A DNA stretch of 64,000 bases from assembly GCA_051294375.1 (NCBI GenBank), contig CM119270.1, positions 8,853,213 to 8,917,212 of the forward strand. Reading direction: 5' to 3'. The notes below the pieces were generated by a model that saw nothing but the letters and a program-made list of their open reading frames with translations, had not been told where the DNA came from and searched no databases. The first letter of the stretch is position 1; each line of letters opens with the position of its first letter. The position numbers were made by a program, and so were the translations under genes. Source of the stretch: Paraspadella gotoi. Its lineage: Eukaryota; Chaetognatha. This document shows positions 1-12,776 of this stretch, in pieces.

Positions 1-3000
1 CTCGAAGGCTCTTCGGAGATCCCGGTCGGGATGGACGTCCGGGCGACGAACGATTTGCGAGAAGGCATGAAGGAGAGTTCTAAGATCCTCGTGGGACACA
101 CCGCCGTCAACCACGAAGAGCTTATGGGACCAAGCCTGTGGAAACGAGGTTCTGTTTATCGGAGAAAATATTGTCTTATTCTTACTACTAATTTCTTTCA
201 CTTTCTCATTTTTTTTAAAACATTTCTCTAAAGACTTTGATATTTACATTTTAAATTTAAATTTTATTTCTCTCTGTTATCTCTCTATCCGTACATTTAT
301 TAATTTACACAACCATCCATCCGTGGAAGACGCTTCGCCAGTCCAGCGGATTTTCCTCACCTTGCAAATCTCATCGGCGTGCGCCTCGATATTTTCCACG
401 ATGAATTGACGCCTCTTCGCGTCCAGATGAACACGGTAAAACTTTTTGGACGCGTTTTCGGGTGAGAACAAAGAGGTGGCGCTTCTGTTAGGGAGATGTA
501 AGAAATGAGGGTTGAGCCAATGTGGGAAGAAATGACAAAATAACAAAAACCTAATAAATTCAAATTTAATTTACGTGTTTTCACACAAACTTGAACGGAA
601 AAAATACATATCCAGGAGCATTGAAATTCCGCCATATGCAAACAATGTTTAAATATTCAATCTTGTTTTATTTTTTTTACTTAAAAAAATGAATTGCTCG
701 CTTCTGGGTCGACATAGTGTCTTCCACAATAAGATTTTTAGTTGCGCCGCGAGTACTCGCAGAGCAACTAAGTCACTTTTCGGGTCGGTCTGTCTGTCGG
801 TCTGTCTGTCCGTCCATTTGTCCCACTTATTTTAAAAATGCATATAAGTCGCCTATAGTTGGTTGCTCATTTGTTAAGACAGTCATCTTGTTACCGTGGC
901 GCAACACATTGGAATCACCGTTCTTGTTTTCTATGTTTTCACCTTGATTTATGAGGCGATGTGGAAAGGGAAGAATTTCGAGGCGATGAGGACAAGGGCG
1001 AAGTTTTGTCATCGACAATGGCGCGACCTTTATCGTCTAATTTCGGCATCTTGAGATTTTGAAGATGTCTAAGAATAATTGTAAGTTTACAAATGAAAAA
1101 AAAAGTTCAAATTTAAGCCGTTAAAAAAGTTTAAATTGTTTCATAAGTTGAATTAAGAATATTAGTACGATAGAAGTAAATTCCGAATATAAAGTTTCGT
1201 TTGGCCGTTTACTCTGATTAACAAAACGTAAATTGTTTTCAAAATGGGAAATTAATTCTTGAGCTCACCTGTTTCGCCGCTCCGACAACGGGGCGGAGTC
1301 GGACGCCGTGGAGGAGGCGGTGGAAGCGGCGGCCGTGGCGACGGAATTGGCGTTGGAATCGAGGGTGAAGGAGGCGATGGGCGGACCCATGCAGGACGAC
1401 GAGAACGTCGAAGGAAGAAACTCGGAATTCGATCCTGAAAATATATTTAATAAAACTGGTTTGAAATTCCATATATTATAATTTGTTTAAAAACTAGGGA
1501 ATGTTAAAAATATGAAACTACATCACCCTTGGACCCCAAACCGTAAAGACAGTAATCGAATAAACTTCACACCAAATACAACGACGACGACGACAACTCA
1601 CCAATTTGGACAGGGTCGTCACGAACGATAACAACCGCGAACACCTACCTATTTCCAGGGCACGTTTTTGTCTGGACCAGAACAACTGATACAACATCAT
1701 CAACGACGACGACGACGACGACTACTCACCTGACCGGACGGGACGCTTGGCCGGCGGCGTTGAAGTTGACGACTCACCCGTCCTGACGGGCCGTTTGGCC
1801 GGCGTGACCGGCGTCGACGGGGGCGGGGACGATAGCGGGTCGCTGCTTTGGTTGCTAAGCGACCGTTGAGTGTCCGACACTTTCTTCCCGCGGACGTTGA
1901 CGAAAGGTTCGCGGAGAAGTCCGTCGCAGGTCGGACGCTGCTCGGGATCTGGTTCGAAGCACTTCTTGGCGAAGTCGATGCATTCCTTTTTATAAATAAT
2001 CGGATTCAATAATAGGTTAAGATGGAGGTTTATAAGGTTGTTGACAAAGGATTAGACAAAAAAGTAGACAAATAGAAGCAAAAAAACAAAAAAATCACAT
2101 AAGGATAGGGAAGCCAGGTACTCTGGGAGTAAATAAACGAGACTGTGAGAGAATCTTGATTGAAAGCTTGCAGGAACCTGCTATGTCATTATCTTGTAAG
2201 AGTGATGGAGGCCTTAAACCACCAAAGCCTGTCCAAAGTCAGGGGCAAGATAGCTTATTTATTAAATGAATGGATAATTTTTATATTGGTTTTACCAATT
2301 TCATAAATAAATGAATAAATAAACCTTCCGTTTGAAGTGACAGAGAGGATAGAGGGTCGCCATGCCTCTCTGTGAGTGCGGATAGCCCCCACAGCCCACA
2401 CTTAGTGTGCCCAGTGGGTCTGCCTTGCTTTCCGGAACTTCGGATCCGGCGGTAGGCTTGCTACCGGTAGTTTAACCGGGCCGAAACTCTTTTTGCAAGG
2501 ACTGTTACGACAAGGGCTAGAACCCGTGACTCGGGGCTGATGGAATGAATAGGTAGTGATATTACATCACTACACGTTCATTGAGGCAGATTTTATGATT
2601 CACAAAAAAAACAAAAAAAAAACCAAACAACCATTAAACCAATCACAATAATCAACTTTTTGAAACAAATCCTTTGTTCACAATTTTATTAACAACGTGA
2701 TCCTCTTGACGCAATAAAATAAATACCACCAATGAACCGATCAATCCATTCATTCATTCATTCATTCATTCATTCATTCATTAATCAACCCTACCGATTA
2801 TAAACTAAACAATCCGTCCAATAACCAACCTTGGGTAAATCTTCCGGAATCTCAGGATGGATCTTGAAGTATCCGACTTTGAAGATGGCCGCTTGACCGC
2901 CGATCTCCCGGAAAGGCGGATCTCCGGTAGCCATTTCCACTACAGTGCAGCCCAAAGACCAAATGTCCGCCGGCTTTCCGTAGCCCCTGTATTTGGGAGG

Positions 3001-6000
3001 TTAATAAAATGGTCAATCCGCTGTTTCTGCCATATGGGCCTTCAAGCGTCTAACAAGCATCTCCCTCGCACCTGTGTCCGTTATCAATGACTTCGGGCGC
3101 CATGTACTGCATGGTTCCGGTGAAGGTCTCCGCCTTCATGGCGGTAATGCCCGAGAGTCGACGGGACGTTCCAAAGTCGGAGATCTTGACGGTTCCATCA
3201 TAAGTGTTGACGAGAATGTTGGCTCCTTTAATGTCGCGGTGGACGATGTTGTTGTCGTGCAAATACCTGGAAAATAATTTATTAATAGAAGAGTGATATT
3301 ATGGTTCATTTTAAGAAATTTTATATAAATTATATTTTTTACAAATTATTTTCAAGACTTACTGCAGCCCCGAGAGGATTTGTCGAGTGTAGTTGGCGAT
3401 GAGATTTGGTTTTGTCATCAAAGGCCCGAACTTTTTCCTCAACAGCGTCGCCAGCGACCCGCCGGGAATGTGCTCCATGAAGATCTTCAGGTATCTGAAG
3501 GAAATTTTAATTTCTTAAAACTGTCAAAATTTTGATTTTTAATTTTATTTTCATTTTGCCAGTAAAAAAAAGAATTTAACAAATTAACAAGTAGATAGTT
3601 TTTCAAACATTTTGAATATTAAGCAAACAGGTTTATTGAATGAACACATTCTATGGATAAGTTTGATCACTGAACAAGGTTGATGAATAAGTTTGAGACA
3701 CGAACGAAGGACTTTTTCATTAAACTAACCCGTCCTCGATGAGCGAACCAAAGTAACGAACGATGTTTTTGTGATTGAGTTTCGAGTGAAGTTGAATCTC
3801 TTGATCGATTCGATGTTCGTCGCCGCCGAGTTGCTCTAACTTGAGTTCCTAAGAAAAATTAAAAAAGTTCGCCTAAAAATTAATAAAATTTATATAAATT
3901 TAAACAAAGGACGGTCGGCTGTTAAAATCACCTTTATCGCGATTTCCATGCCTTTGTTGTCGTCCCTACCAGCGAAGACGACCCCGTAGGTTCCTTTTCC
4001 CAGTTCCACTTTTTTTCCTTTTTCGTCGGTGACGTAAGAGAATTGCATTTCCTCCGCCCCTGCCTCGTCCATCAGGTACTGAAACATATGGAGGGGGTGG
4101 CGATGGGGGACGTGAGATAAAGAGATGAAATTATCTGCGTTTCCATGAAGGCGAGAAAAATGTTTTAAAAAAAAGACACTGACAGACAACTTGATCTTAA
4201 GAACAAAGAAAATAGTAAAAGTAAAAGATTGTGAATTAAAACTAAAAAGACACCTACATTTAAAAAGATAGGCAAACTGGCATGCAGGATGGGAGACAAC
4301 AAAACGGGCATATTAAGACCTGCATGTCTTCAGTGAAATTCTTGAGGAGTTCCGAAAAGGCGTCTTTCTGAGCGGGCGAAGGAAAGAAGAGCGGAAAATC
4401 GTCGGCTGAGTCGTTGACGTAAAGGAAGAGGCATCTTGAAAAGAGTGGACGAAATGTTAAGGCAAATGGAAAGTTATCTCGCTGCAAAATTACTGGATGA
4501 TCGAAATCACTTATCGAGATGTACGAAATATTGAGTGAAAATAAATACATATTGTTCATGATTTTTTTTCAACTTTGGACCAATAAAGAACCCATGATGA
4601 ATCTTGAGCGAGTTTTTCAATAGCCCATTCCCTCTGTAACGGATGTTTTTTTATCATATTATTAAACAAGATTTAGTACTTAAATCTTATTTGCATATAG
4701 TAGTAAATGAATTAAAATGTCATCAGTTCGTGTTCTTCTACCCCCTAACCTGTCGTCCTGAGTGTTGGGCTGAATCCCTTTGATGTTGGAGGCGGTGATC
4801 TTCCACTCGTGCAGGGGATTCCCTTTGGCCACCCAAGCGTGCCACAGCTGGACCGACTTCTCCTCCGCCTCCAAGTTTACGCTCACATAAGAGGGGATGA
4901 ACTCGCGGTGGGGCTCCATGATGAGGACGGGGAATCGAACGGACCGTTGATGGTGCTCGTCCGAGGTGGCCACGACGAAGAACTCCAACCACCACTGGAG
5001 GATTATTTGGGGAGGGGAGAGATGCGCTTTGTGGTGAATGAGGAAGAGGAGATAGAAGGAGAGGTTGAGGGGATAAGGTTAAGGGGATATATAGGGAGCG
5101 AAGGAGGGGAATGAAAGGGGGAAAAGAGAAAGAAAGAAAAAAAGAAAGAAAAACTCAAATCCTTCCTAATCTAATGAGTCGGGGGCAAAGAAAAACGAAA
5201 AAAAAAAAAACCAAATATCAAACGAAGAAAAAAACGGATCACCTGAAAGAGTACGCTGTCCCTCTCAACCGACTTAGACTCTGACGCCCTCTTCTGGTTG
5301 TCGTCCTCTTTGCTTCGTCTGATCTTTTCGATCAACGCGATGTTGACCATCATCGACTTCAGCTGCCAGATCTGAGGATTGAGCCGGAACATCTGTTCCG
5401 AGGCCTGGATGGCCTTCGTGTAGTTTTTGGCCAGGACTGAGATCTCGAAGAAAGTGGCCACGTCCCAGTAGTCCTTTAGAGGGTAGAAAAGAGGGGATGG
5501 GCGGATTTTTATTGAAGTTTAAATTATTTAAGATTTTATTCATAATTTAACTAATTGAATTTAATGAATGATTGAACAAATTTTAAAATACAATCTTTGT
5601 TTTTGAAACGTTCATAAATTTATTCACATACGTAAGAACGTGTGTAAATAAAGTCAATAAACTAGATATCAAATCGGAGCGAACACACCTTTACTGATGT
5701 CATTTTGTATTTATAAATGCAAACGACATTAGATTGTGGCAATTTTCCGGTGCGAAAGAAATCGAAGAGAAGCAAACAAAAGATAAAGAATCGCGTTCAA
5801 CACGGGAAAAAATCTGAAGAGGGCGCTGGTTATTTTTAGAATCGCCGCGTTAAACAGAACAGAGTGGGAGAGAGAGTGGGAGAGAGAGAGAGAGAGAGAG
5901 AGATAGAGAGAGCGGGATAGACACGATCTTAGGGCGAATGACAAACGATCTATTTTTAGAAACAATTGCCGATTTAAAAACATCAACCTAATGAAAAAAG

Positions 6001-9000
6001 GGATAAATTCGGGATTTGACTGAAGATAAAAATGAAAAAGCTGAATAGAAAAAATGAGGAATAAGGAATTGATGAAGAAGACTTTTGAAATGTTTAAAGA
6101 AAAAAAAAGAATGTAATAGATTCTCATTAAAGATTGACCCATATTTTAACGACATTCTAACGCTTGTCGTCGTTTTGTGATGGTATCTCTGTTGTGGTCG
6201 CCCAAAATGGCAATTTACACATCAACATCGACGGCAAAAAAAAAAAAAAATTCAGTAGCATAAAATACTACACAATGCAATTTAATAAATCTAAAAATAA
6301 CAACCTTGAGAGTCTCCAGCGCCCCTTTTCTTCCAATGATGCTGTTGAGAGTCATGAATACTTTGGTCAACTCGGGAGAGTCTTCTCCTTCTTTGCCGCT
6401 GACGACCATGAGAGTCGCCAGGTTGATTCCCGCGTAGGCAGAGTCAGGCTCCATTTCGAAACCGCGTTTATACCTTAGGGTGGTAATTTGGGACTTAGTC
6501 TGGCTTGCGGTTGAGAAAGTAGTTAGGGTGGCTGGCAGTTAAAAATTAATTATATAGTAGATGTTACCATAAAACTAACCTTATGGTTTTTTGAATAGTT
6601 AGTTAACTCAAGCGAAATCATTTCAAAACCTAGCAATTATTAAATTAGGCATTGAACCAACTAAAGATAATTTCCATATTTCTAATAAAAAGGGGCATAA
6701 TTTTTTTTCATGGATTAAAAAGACCCAATTCTAATTATATTTATCTTTCGTACTAACCAATTAGTGGCCTCGTTTCTGGCGGCCAAATCAGTGTAATCGC
6801 TGTCGGTGAATTTGTCCTTGTAGATTCTCCCCAAAAGGCAGAGGAGATCGAAAGAGACCTGCGTAAGCTAAAGATATTCTTCATCGTTATTTGGCCTTTG
6901 TTGCTCGCGCTCTAGGGCATTGGACACCAACGGTGAGTCTTTGTCCCCAAATTTAAATTGAATACTAATTTTATTAGCAAAGTCTGGTTAAAGGCTGTGG
7001 TTTGCTGTGGTGTGAGTTTGTTAGTGCGTCATCTTATTACTTGGTTAACAATTACCCAACACCACCGCTTTTTGGATCAAAGGCTGATATGTAAACATTT
7101 TTTTTAATTTCAAAGCTTTCTGCTACACCTTTCCGGCACATCCTATTATATATGCCAAACAACGCAAATAACACATATATATATATATGTATATATAAAA
7201 AGACTAACGGGTGCGCGAATGAGCGGACGGGCGGCTGAAAACTTACCAAAAATCCGTCCTTTTCCGCCTTTTCCACCGACTTCTTGGCCACCTTCAGCGC
7301 TTTGTCCGTGTCACCCGGTTTTTTTCGTCGGTTCAGCGAAAACGCGTACAGGTACGTCAGATATTCTGTCTTCTCGTACGCACAACCCTCGATGTTGCTG
7401 AAAACGTGATTTGTGAAAGATTTTTTTTCTTATGAATAGCATTCAAAATTTTAAATTTATCGCTAATATCCCTGGTGTTCTACTCACTGGTTTTATACAT
7501 CCCTCTCTCTACAAAAAATTTCGTCTCTTCAACTTCTTTGCCACAAGTCATTCTTTATCTCACGCTCTCTCTTTTTTCAACGTTCAAAGTAGTTACTTTC
7601 TGTACCTCCCGAAACGCCCTAAATTATAAAAAGGACTAACTCTCATCATTTCAGTACTTTCCCTAAAGGTCCTTAACTATAAAAAAATTTTAGACTCCTT
7701 CCCCATTGATAGAAGAGCGAGAGAAAAAAAAAGAAAAAGAGAACCTGAGAACCTGAGTATTTGACAGATTAATTTGATGGATATGATTGATTCAAATAAT
7801 TTAATTGATTCGAATTATTTTTATTGATTTAATTGACTATTGATTGATTGATTGATTGATTGATTCACGCCTTTCGACACCTTAGAGACGCCGTGCTCTC
7901 GTACAACTCCACCATGCTGTCGTAGTCCTGCACATCTCTGAAGGCCAAGAGAATGCCCAGCACGATGTCGGTGGAGAGCAGTTGGGGGTCGTCCAGTTCA
8001 CGCCGCTTTGCCTGGGGGGGGGGTTGCTCGATAATAATATACAAAATCATTGCGCACTTTTTTGTACAATTCTTTTTTTCAAAAAAGAATTTCGTAGCCA
8101 TATGGAATGAGAAAAAGTAGAAAATAGACGGGTCTTTCATCATAGTAAAATCAAAGAGAGAGAGAGAAAGAAAGAGAGAGAGAGAGAGAGTTCTATCATT
8201 TCGTTGAAACTCGAGAAAAATCTTCCCTTTTTATGCCTAAACGAGCGAACAATAAACATTTCTCTTTTTCTCAAAGAAAAACTTTCGAAATGTATTTGAT
8301 CTCTTTCTCCCTCTTTCTCTTTTAATAATTTTATCTCCAAGAGAAGATTATTTTTTCGCTCATAATGAGATTATATAAGAATTTTTGTTACTGAGGTTTA
8401 ACATCCGAAACGCATCGATTTTAAGTAAATAAGGGGCGATGGAAAAAAACAGTATGAGAGTAACCCAATGTTTTAACAAAACTTTCAATCCCGTTCATTT
8501 CTCCCATTTTTTTAGCTTGAACCAGGCATTGGTTCCACAAGAGTCTGCGGGGTCACTGACTTTTTAAGTTGTTTGTTCGACCGAATGTGTTACTTTATCT
8601 GGTTCCGGGATGATCAAACTCGTTCAGCATCAACTCAGTTTTTTTGTTTTGTTTTTTATGTTTGTTTTAGTTTTTTTTTCTAAAACTGCTTCTGCACCCA
8701 ATCCTTTCATTTTGAGCATTTTCTTTTCATATTTATTTTCCTTTTTTTAGTGGACAAACGAACTTTAACAAAATCCCTTAATTTTCATTTTAAACTTTGA
8801 TTTTATATATATATATACGTTTCCTTTGTTCATTAAATCATTCCCCACCTTCAGTTTTTCTCGCAACTCCGTGTCCTTGCCCTTGTAGACTTCGATGAGG
8901 TTGTTGAGATCCTGCTTGAACTTCTCCCTGACGTGGTTGTTGCGGTAGAGCTCCATCTCGCCGAGGGTCTTGGCCACCGCCACTTCGAGGGTCTTGAGCC

Positions 9001-12000
9001 AGACCCCGCCCCCGGGTTCGATGGCGCAGCAGGTCCGTTTTTCGGGGTGGACTCTGAGAAAAATGATGAGAAATGGCGGGGAGGGGGGAAGAAATGTGTT
9101 TTTTATATTTTTTTTTAAAGTTGACTAAGAAGACGAATCATAACAAGGAACCGAATAGACATCCGGAATATTTACGGTTTCTCTAGACTTTAAAACTAAC
9201 AGATAAATTTTGAAGATCAGTTCATTACAGTTTTCGAGGGGATAGAGAAAAAATAGATAAGCTACAAAAGAAAACTTAAAAAGATAGAAAACAAATATAG
9301 TAAGAAAAGTAGAATGAGACAAAAGATAAATTGTTTACGGAGAAGCTGATAAATCGAAACTTCCGGGAGGCGTGGGAAAAATGGATGTAAACTGTAAAAG
9401 CCTTTTAAATGGATGTTTTGAAACAAAAACATATTAAAAAAAAAAAAAAATTATAGCGTAAACTTTATCATTAACGCGAACTGAAGTGAAAAAAAAATTA
9501 AGATGGAAAAAAAAATATTTTAGTTGGATCTGGAACTATTGCCGATACTTTTTTTCCCCTTTTTTGTTTTGTTTTGATTCATTTAGTCGAACCGGAAACT
9601 TTTTCCAGATGAAAAGAAGTTTCCTTTTTTTAAAACTTGATTCGTTTAAAAAAAAATATGTTTAACATCCAAAACCTATCAGATTAAATCATTAAAATAG
9701 CTTTAACTGTTCGACGAAACGTTTGTCTCACCCATAAGCAATGAAAACGTTCTGCTTGATCGCGTGGGCGCTCGGTGCCGTCGCCGTGTACTTGGGATGG
9801 TTGGGTTTTCTCTCCGGTTTAGGATGATTGGTGTGCGTATTTTGCGAACTGTGAGTGTTGGTGATGATGGAACGGAGATCTTGACTCTTCTTTCCGTCCG
9901 TGTCGTGGCAGATGATGATCGCTTGGTTCATGTTCATACTTTCACGAACGCCTGGAAGGAAAAAAAGAAAAGTTGATTTAAATATTTTTTTAAAAAATTA
10001 AAGGATAATAAAAATCGGAGAAGATATTAGCAGGATGAATTTTTACGACCTACAAACCGTAGGAACGTTTAAGTTACTGTCATGAAAAAAGTTTTTTAGT
10101 TCATGTAAACAAAAACAATTTGTCTTTTAGTTTTAGCTTATTTGGCCATTTAGCCTTTAGCGTGTGGAACGCCGTTGTAAGAAGGTCCAATTAGCGTTGG
10201 GGATGGCACGGATTCGTTTCTGGAAAAAGTCGAAACGACATGAAAGTTTTTCAAAGTCCCATCCTTTCAGTTTTCTCTCCACAATAATTTTTTTACTTTT
10301 TCTAATTTTTTATTTTATTATAAAGCTTTTATTGTTCTTCCATGTCAGCTCCGTATTTTAATTTTATACGTGAGTTTAAACAAACAAATAGAAAATAATT
10401 AACAAATACGGAAGGCTGATAAAGAGGCTTATGTTTTACTTATGTACGATACATTTAATAAAAACAGCATTTTCGGTTTTTTTTCATTTTATTTGAGGTC
10501 TTCTATGAATACATCCAATTTTAAAAATGAAATTGTAATTTGTTGAAACAAAAAAGCGTGGATCGTCGTTCTCTTTGATTCCTAGTCAAGCCAAGCGATG
10601 TGCACATTTGCAAGAGCGAAATGTCGTCATATCCTGTAACTTCGATTGGTTGGCACATGCAAAGTTTCAGCCAATGAAGTCTCGCGAAATAAAGGCAAAA
10701 ATTCGCGTACATCAGAGGAAGGGAAGAAAACAGAAAGGCGAAGAAAAATGGAGGTGAGCGGTATTCCGTTAAGACGGCGACAATAATGTATGACAAGAAA
10801 TTTGTGAAAGAAATAAAAAAGTATTCAACAAAAAAAAAATAGAATCAGAAAAGATATATACTAGAAAAAAAAAAAAATAGAATCAGAAAAGATATATACT
10901 AGAAAAAAAAAAATTAAAAAGACGTGAAGAGAGAGAAAGTAAATAAGATAAAATATGATGAAATATTATACCACTTCATTGTTAGGGAAGCCAGGTACTC
11001 TGGGAGTGAATAAACGAGACTGTGAGAGAGTCTTAATTGAAAGCTTGCCAGGACCTGCTATGTCATTATCTTGTAAGAGTGATGGAGGCCTTAAACCACC
11101 AAAGCCTGTCCAAAGTCAGGGGCAAGATAGCTTATTTATTAAATGATTGGATAATTTTTATATTGGTTGTACCAATTTCATATATAACACGTATAAAAAG
11201 CATAAAAAAGAGATGTAAGTTACCTGTGTGATAAAAGAGCACCCTCTGCTGGGGATGCCCGGTCATGTCGACGACGACGACGTCCGCGTTGTAGAAAGAG
11301 TCGAGGGAATCTCTGACGCCGTAGTCGAGTCGTGCGAAGTCGACGCCTTCCCATCTGAGAAGGAAGTGATGTGGTTGATGGAGTCATTTGAGACTCAAAC
11401 TACTACATCAGGTTGCCACGGGTGGCGTCGAAGGTGGCAAAATCGTCGTGGTCTTTGACTAACTTGAATTGGTGTTGCTTGCAGGCGGCTTCCACCGCGT
11501 CCGCTGCCAGCTTCTGGGCCTCCGAATCCCGAGGAATCACGTAGGCCACTTTGAGCTGAGGTTTTCGGGAGCGAGAGTGCCTAGGGGAGGGGGGGGGGAG
11601 GGTTTCGGGGATGTGGTCATCAATTGCGTGAGAACAGCTGACATTGGTTAAATATCCCTCGAGAGTAGAAAACTACGTACTGTGCTTCTATAACCATAAT
11701 AAAATAACTCGGAACCATTTGTTCTCTGAAAGACATTTTAGTTTCGTCTATAACAAAGTAAGCAAACATAAATCGCTCTCGCTGCTTGGGTTTTCTTTCA
11801 GCTTTGATTATTAGAAGTAGATTCCAAAGATCGAGGAGGGAAAGAAAAAAAAAGATTAGTTTTTTATTTTCGGTTCAGAGTCCGTGATCAAAGAAGGATA
11901 AGCCGGATCTATGAATTTCTTTATGTCTTTGACGTTCGCTCTTTCTTTATTTCTCTCTATCTTTGATGAAAAAAACAAAACAGTAAACTAAATATTTTAA

Positions 12001-12776
12001 TTTCCTTAACAAATCTTAAAATTTTTTTTACCAGAAAACGATTTTGTACGGTTATTTCTACTCCGCTCCCAGCCTCAATATCGGATTTATTAGCTGATTT
12101 TAAATCTGCATACTTCGATTTGAAATAAAATTTGTGTACTGCAATTCTACTTAATTTGTAAAGTTAAAATATAAACGTGTAATTAGACTAAACTCGCAAG
12201 ACGGAATTGAAACTTATCTATTTCAAGTTTTTTATAAATATTTTCTGTTATTATTTTTTGAAGGGGACTTAAGTGGATGAAAAGGTTAATTTTGGATGTG
12301 CTTAAAATATTTAAGTGCCTTTTAAGATTCAAAATGAGATAAAATCGAACAAAGAGCTTCAATTCTCATAAATTTACTAGACCAAGGACAGAAGAGGCGA
12401 TATACGATGACAATGTTGAAAGAAAGAAGTAAAAGACAGAAAGAGATAAAACAAAGAGAAAAAAAAGAGAAAAATAATGAGAAAGAAAAAGAGAAATAAA
12501 GATAGAAAAAGAAAGACAGAAAGCAAGTAACAAAGAAAAAAGAGAAAAAGAAACGAAGTGAATGCCTAATTTTCTAGGTGTGATAAATCTCAGATTTCAA
12601 CTTCCTTTTTTTTCATTGCCACTCCCCACTCACCCCGGGTTCTTGCTGGGCACAGGGCTTCCGTGCCTGGAATTGCCCGCCTGATCCATGAGGAAGCTGC
12701 CCCTGCGGCTGTCCTGACTCCTGCTGGGGCTGCGGCTGCGAGAGACGCCGTTCAGAGTTTGTCCCGTCGAAGTCAT
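1..12776 (-). CDS. MAP3K5: Apoptosis signal-regulating kinase (ASK, MAP3K5/15 family), 3' end cut by window edge
   Basis: Cytosolic stress-activated MAP kinase kinase kinase that phosphorylates MAP2Ks feeding p38 and JNK. Exons in transcript order: 12634-12776, 11407-11580, 11224-11354, 9732-9951, 8849-9053, 7881-8011, 7247-7397, 6758-6858, 6305-6473, 5243-5473, 4750-4994, 4320-4434, 3932-4078, 3730-3848, 3363-3494, 3072-3266, 2830-2986, 1730-1985, 1269-1434, 361-484, 1-135. All phases agree, giving 1149 residues before the edge (human ASK1 about 1374). The N-terminal regulatory region keeps family blocks such as [11 protein letters not shown], then the TPR-like central region ([23 protein letters not shown]) and PH-like region ([11 protein letters not shown]). 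The kinase has [14 protein letters not shown], catalytic [16 protein letters not shown], the activation segment [13 protein letters not shown] and [13 protein letters not shown]. The start ATG (12776) is chosen because its frame alone joins exon 2, through an acceptor at 11580 with a strong pyrimidine tract. The C-terminal coiled coil and SAM domain lie off the left edge. Confidence 0.95.
717..1018 (-). repeat. Dispersed element with palindromic core GCGAGTACTCGC
   Basis: Positions 741-768 form an imperfect palindrome: GTTGC and GCAAC arms around the perfect 12-mer GCGAGTACTCGC. It is followed by a run of GTCTGTCTGTCGG-type pentamers. The reverse complement recurs at 52700-52800 and again at 57650-57740 (GGGACAGAACGACGGGC, then GAGTTGC, then ACTCGCGGCGC). 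It lies in an ASK intron. A non-autonomous mobile element is likely; its class is unknown. Confidence 0.55.
2108..2315 (+). repeat. Interspersed repeat family R1, copy 1 (~205 bp)
   Basis: This block starts near GGGAAGCCAGGTACTCTGGG and ends near ATTGGTTTTACCAATTTCAT. It is almost identical to 10984-11182, and diverged or truncated relatives lie at 26743-26815 (inverted) and 51936-52036. It sits in an intron of the ASK gene. I see no open frame and no clear pol III A/B boxes, so it is a non-autonomous element of unknown class. The end carries a small inverted repeat, ATTGGTT/ACCAATT. Confidence 0.75.
2336..2585 (-). repeat. tRNA-derived SINE-like element (minus orientation)
   Basis: Read on the minus strand, the block begins CTGCCTCAATGAACGTGTAG and carries GGGTTCTAGCCC, which fits the B-box/T-arm consensus GGTTCNANNCC. 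A GC-rich tail without coding potential follows. Similar B-box-bearing blocks occur at 26515-26735, 33045-33110 and 47690-47965. It lies in an ASK intron. A functional tRNA is unlikely because no cloverleaf closes. Confidence 0.45.
2752..2785. repeat. (CATT)n microsatellite
   Basis: About eight tandem CATT tetramers in an ASK intron, just upstream in plus coordinates of the exon at 2830-2986. Confidence 0.9.
5879..5912. repeat. (GA)n microsatellite
   Basis: Short GA tract in an ASK intron between the exons at 5243-5473 and 6305-6473. It is one of many GA/CT tracts in the window. Confidence 0.85.
10829..10915 (+). repeat. Tandem duplication, ~46-bp unit ATAGAATCAGAAAAGATATA
   Basis: Two adjacent copies of a unit made of an A-rich stretch, then ATAGAATCAGAAAAGATATATACTAG-type sequence cut by poly-A. 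They are intronic in the ASK gene. No coding potential is seen. Confidence 0.7.
10984..11185 (+). repeat. Interspersed repeat family R1, copy 2
   Basis: A near-identical partner of 2108-2315, with only scattered substitutions and a one-base difference near AGCTTGCCAGG. It sits in an ASK intron immediately before the exon at 11224-11354. Two close copies within one gene point to recent spread of the family. Confidence 0.8.

Noticed and set aside
2857-3277. Plus-strand open frames at the ASK kinase exons
   Set aside because: They are shadows of kinase exons whose minus-strand products carry HRDIKGAN and DFGTS.
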